Assembly (NCBI GenBank): GCA_022826345.1
Contig: JAJDVB010000018.1
Location: 1 to 5,463, forward strand
Source of the DNA: Alphaproteobacteria bacterium
GTDB lineage: Bacteria > Pseudomonadota > Alphaproteobacteria > UBA828
Length of the DNA: 5,463 nucleotides
Direction: 5' to 3'
The number at the start of each line of letters is the position of its first letter. The stretch's first letter is position 1. The notes beneath the pieces are model-generated. The model had not been told where the DNA came from, ran no database searches, and worked only from the letters and a program-made list of their open reading frames with translations. The translations under genes and the position numbers were made by a program. This document shows, in pieces, positions 5,162 to 5,463 of the stretch.

Positions 5162-5463
5162 CTCTGTTGCCGCCGCCGTCGAGTGGCGGGGGCTTGTTGC
5201 TCTTGCGCTGGGACTCTCCCTTGAGCTCGATGCGATAGGCGTTGTGGACGATGCGGTCGAGCACCGCGTCCGCGATCGTTGGCTCTCCGATTACCTTCGG
5301 CCAGCCCTCCACGGGGATTTGGCTGGCGACGAGGATGGACTTGCGTCCGTGGCGCGCCTCGACGATCTCCAGCAGGTCGCGCCGGCCCTCGGCGGAGAAG
5401 CCCTGCAGGCCCCAGTCGTCGAGGACCAGCAGGGAGACCCTGCCCAGGCGGCCCATCAGGCGC
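5151..5463 (-). CDS. istB: IstB-like ATP-binding transposition helper, C-terminal part
   Basis: The visible part covers the last 103 residues; the gene enters from beyond 5463, so roughly the first 60% (with Walker A) is not seen, given the usual length near 250. Visible features are the Walker B strand LLVLDDWG (Asp15-Asp16 of the visible part), the sensor-like SILVASQIP segment (SQ at 47-48), and the IstB signature GEPTIADAVLDRIVHN followed by YRIELKGESQRK. IstB is a AAA+ ATPase of the DnaC/IstB group that assists the IstA transposase of IS21 elements in choosing and capturing target DNA. The internal ATG at 5456 is not the true start, since the conserved frame continues upstream as Arg-Leu to the window edge. 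The C-terminal end after QRK is Pro/Gly-rich. No frameshift is seen, so the gene may be intact. Confidence 0.93.
   Translation of the reverse strand, partial: RLMGRLGRVSLLVLDDWGLQGFSAEGRRDLLEIVEARHGRKSILVASQIPVEGWPKVIGEPTIADAVLDRIVHNAYRIELKGESQRKSNKPPPLDGGGNRAPA

Larger units (their letters stand above)
4843..5463 (-). mobile_element. IS21-family insertion sequence, istB-side end (partial)
   Basis: The element is recognised by a C-terminal istB fragment (5151-5463) and by three repeats of ATTTGACCGC type just inside the presumed tip (4868-4921). Multiple short repeats at the ends are characteristic of IS21-family elements. The tip is placed at the TG of 4843 because IS21 ends begin with TG, but it could lie some bases either side; TG at 4837 is an alternative. 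The istA gene and the other end lie beyond the window, so completeness and target duplication cannot be judged. Confidence 0.65.

Noticed and set aside
1..5463. CRISPR arrays, tRNA or rRNA genes, riboswitches
   Set aside because: No spaced direct-repeat array, cloverleaf or conserved RNA motif was seen on either strand. The only regular arrays are the protein-coding MORN repeats and the IS end repeats.

Overview
The window is a GC-rich segment, most likely from a proteobacterium and probably an alphaproteobacterium. The main taxonomic clue is a clear integration host factor alpha-type protein, a family largely confined to Proteobacteria. The high GC and the IS types fit but do not prove this. 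Nothing here is a core operon. It looks like an accessory stretch: small orphan genes on the left and a mobile-element scrapyard on the right.

Left part (1-1474, minus strand): two genes form a probable two-gene operon. A 111-residue protein of unknown function is followed by a 337-residue, arginine-rich protein carrying five CxxC...CxxC zinc-ribbon-like knuckles and a separate C-terminal domain. Each gene has a good Shine-Dalgarno sequence. A 415-base gene-free stretch (1475-1889) separates them from divergent plus-strand genes.

Centre (1890-2541, plus strand): an IHF-alpha-like DNA-bending protein, then a 90-residue unknown protein, possibly co-transcribed. Next comes a 450-base gap (2542-2991) with no convincing gene but a short motif resembling an IS21-type end. 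Then comes a 367-residue exported protein (2992-4095). It has a signal peptide, a peptidoglycan-binding domain, an acidic linker, a cysteine-bearing segment and five tandem 27-residue MORN-like repeats. Its repeat part is visibly poorer in GC than its neighbours.

Right part (4096-5463): a decayed C-terminal remnant of a transposase resembling the ISKra4 family (minus strand), about 300 bases without a recognisable gene, and the end of an IS21-family element. The latter shows three ATTTGACCGC-type terminal repeats, several strong hairpins, and the C-terminal part of istB, whose 5' end lies beyond the window.

The genes do not form an obvious pathway. The best candidates for something undescribed are the five-knuckle zinc protein with its small partner, divergent from an IHF-like gene with its own small companion, and the peptidoglycan-binding/MORN fusion.
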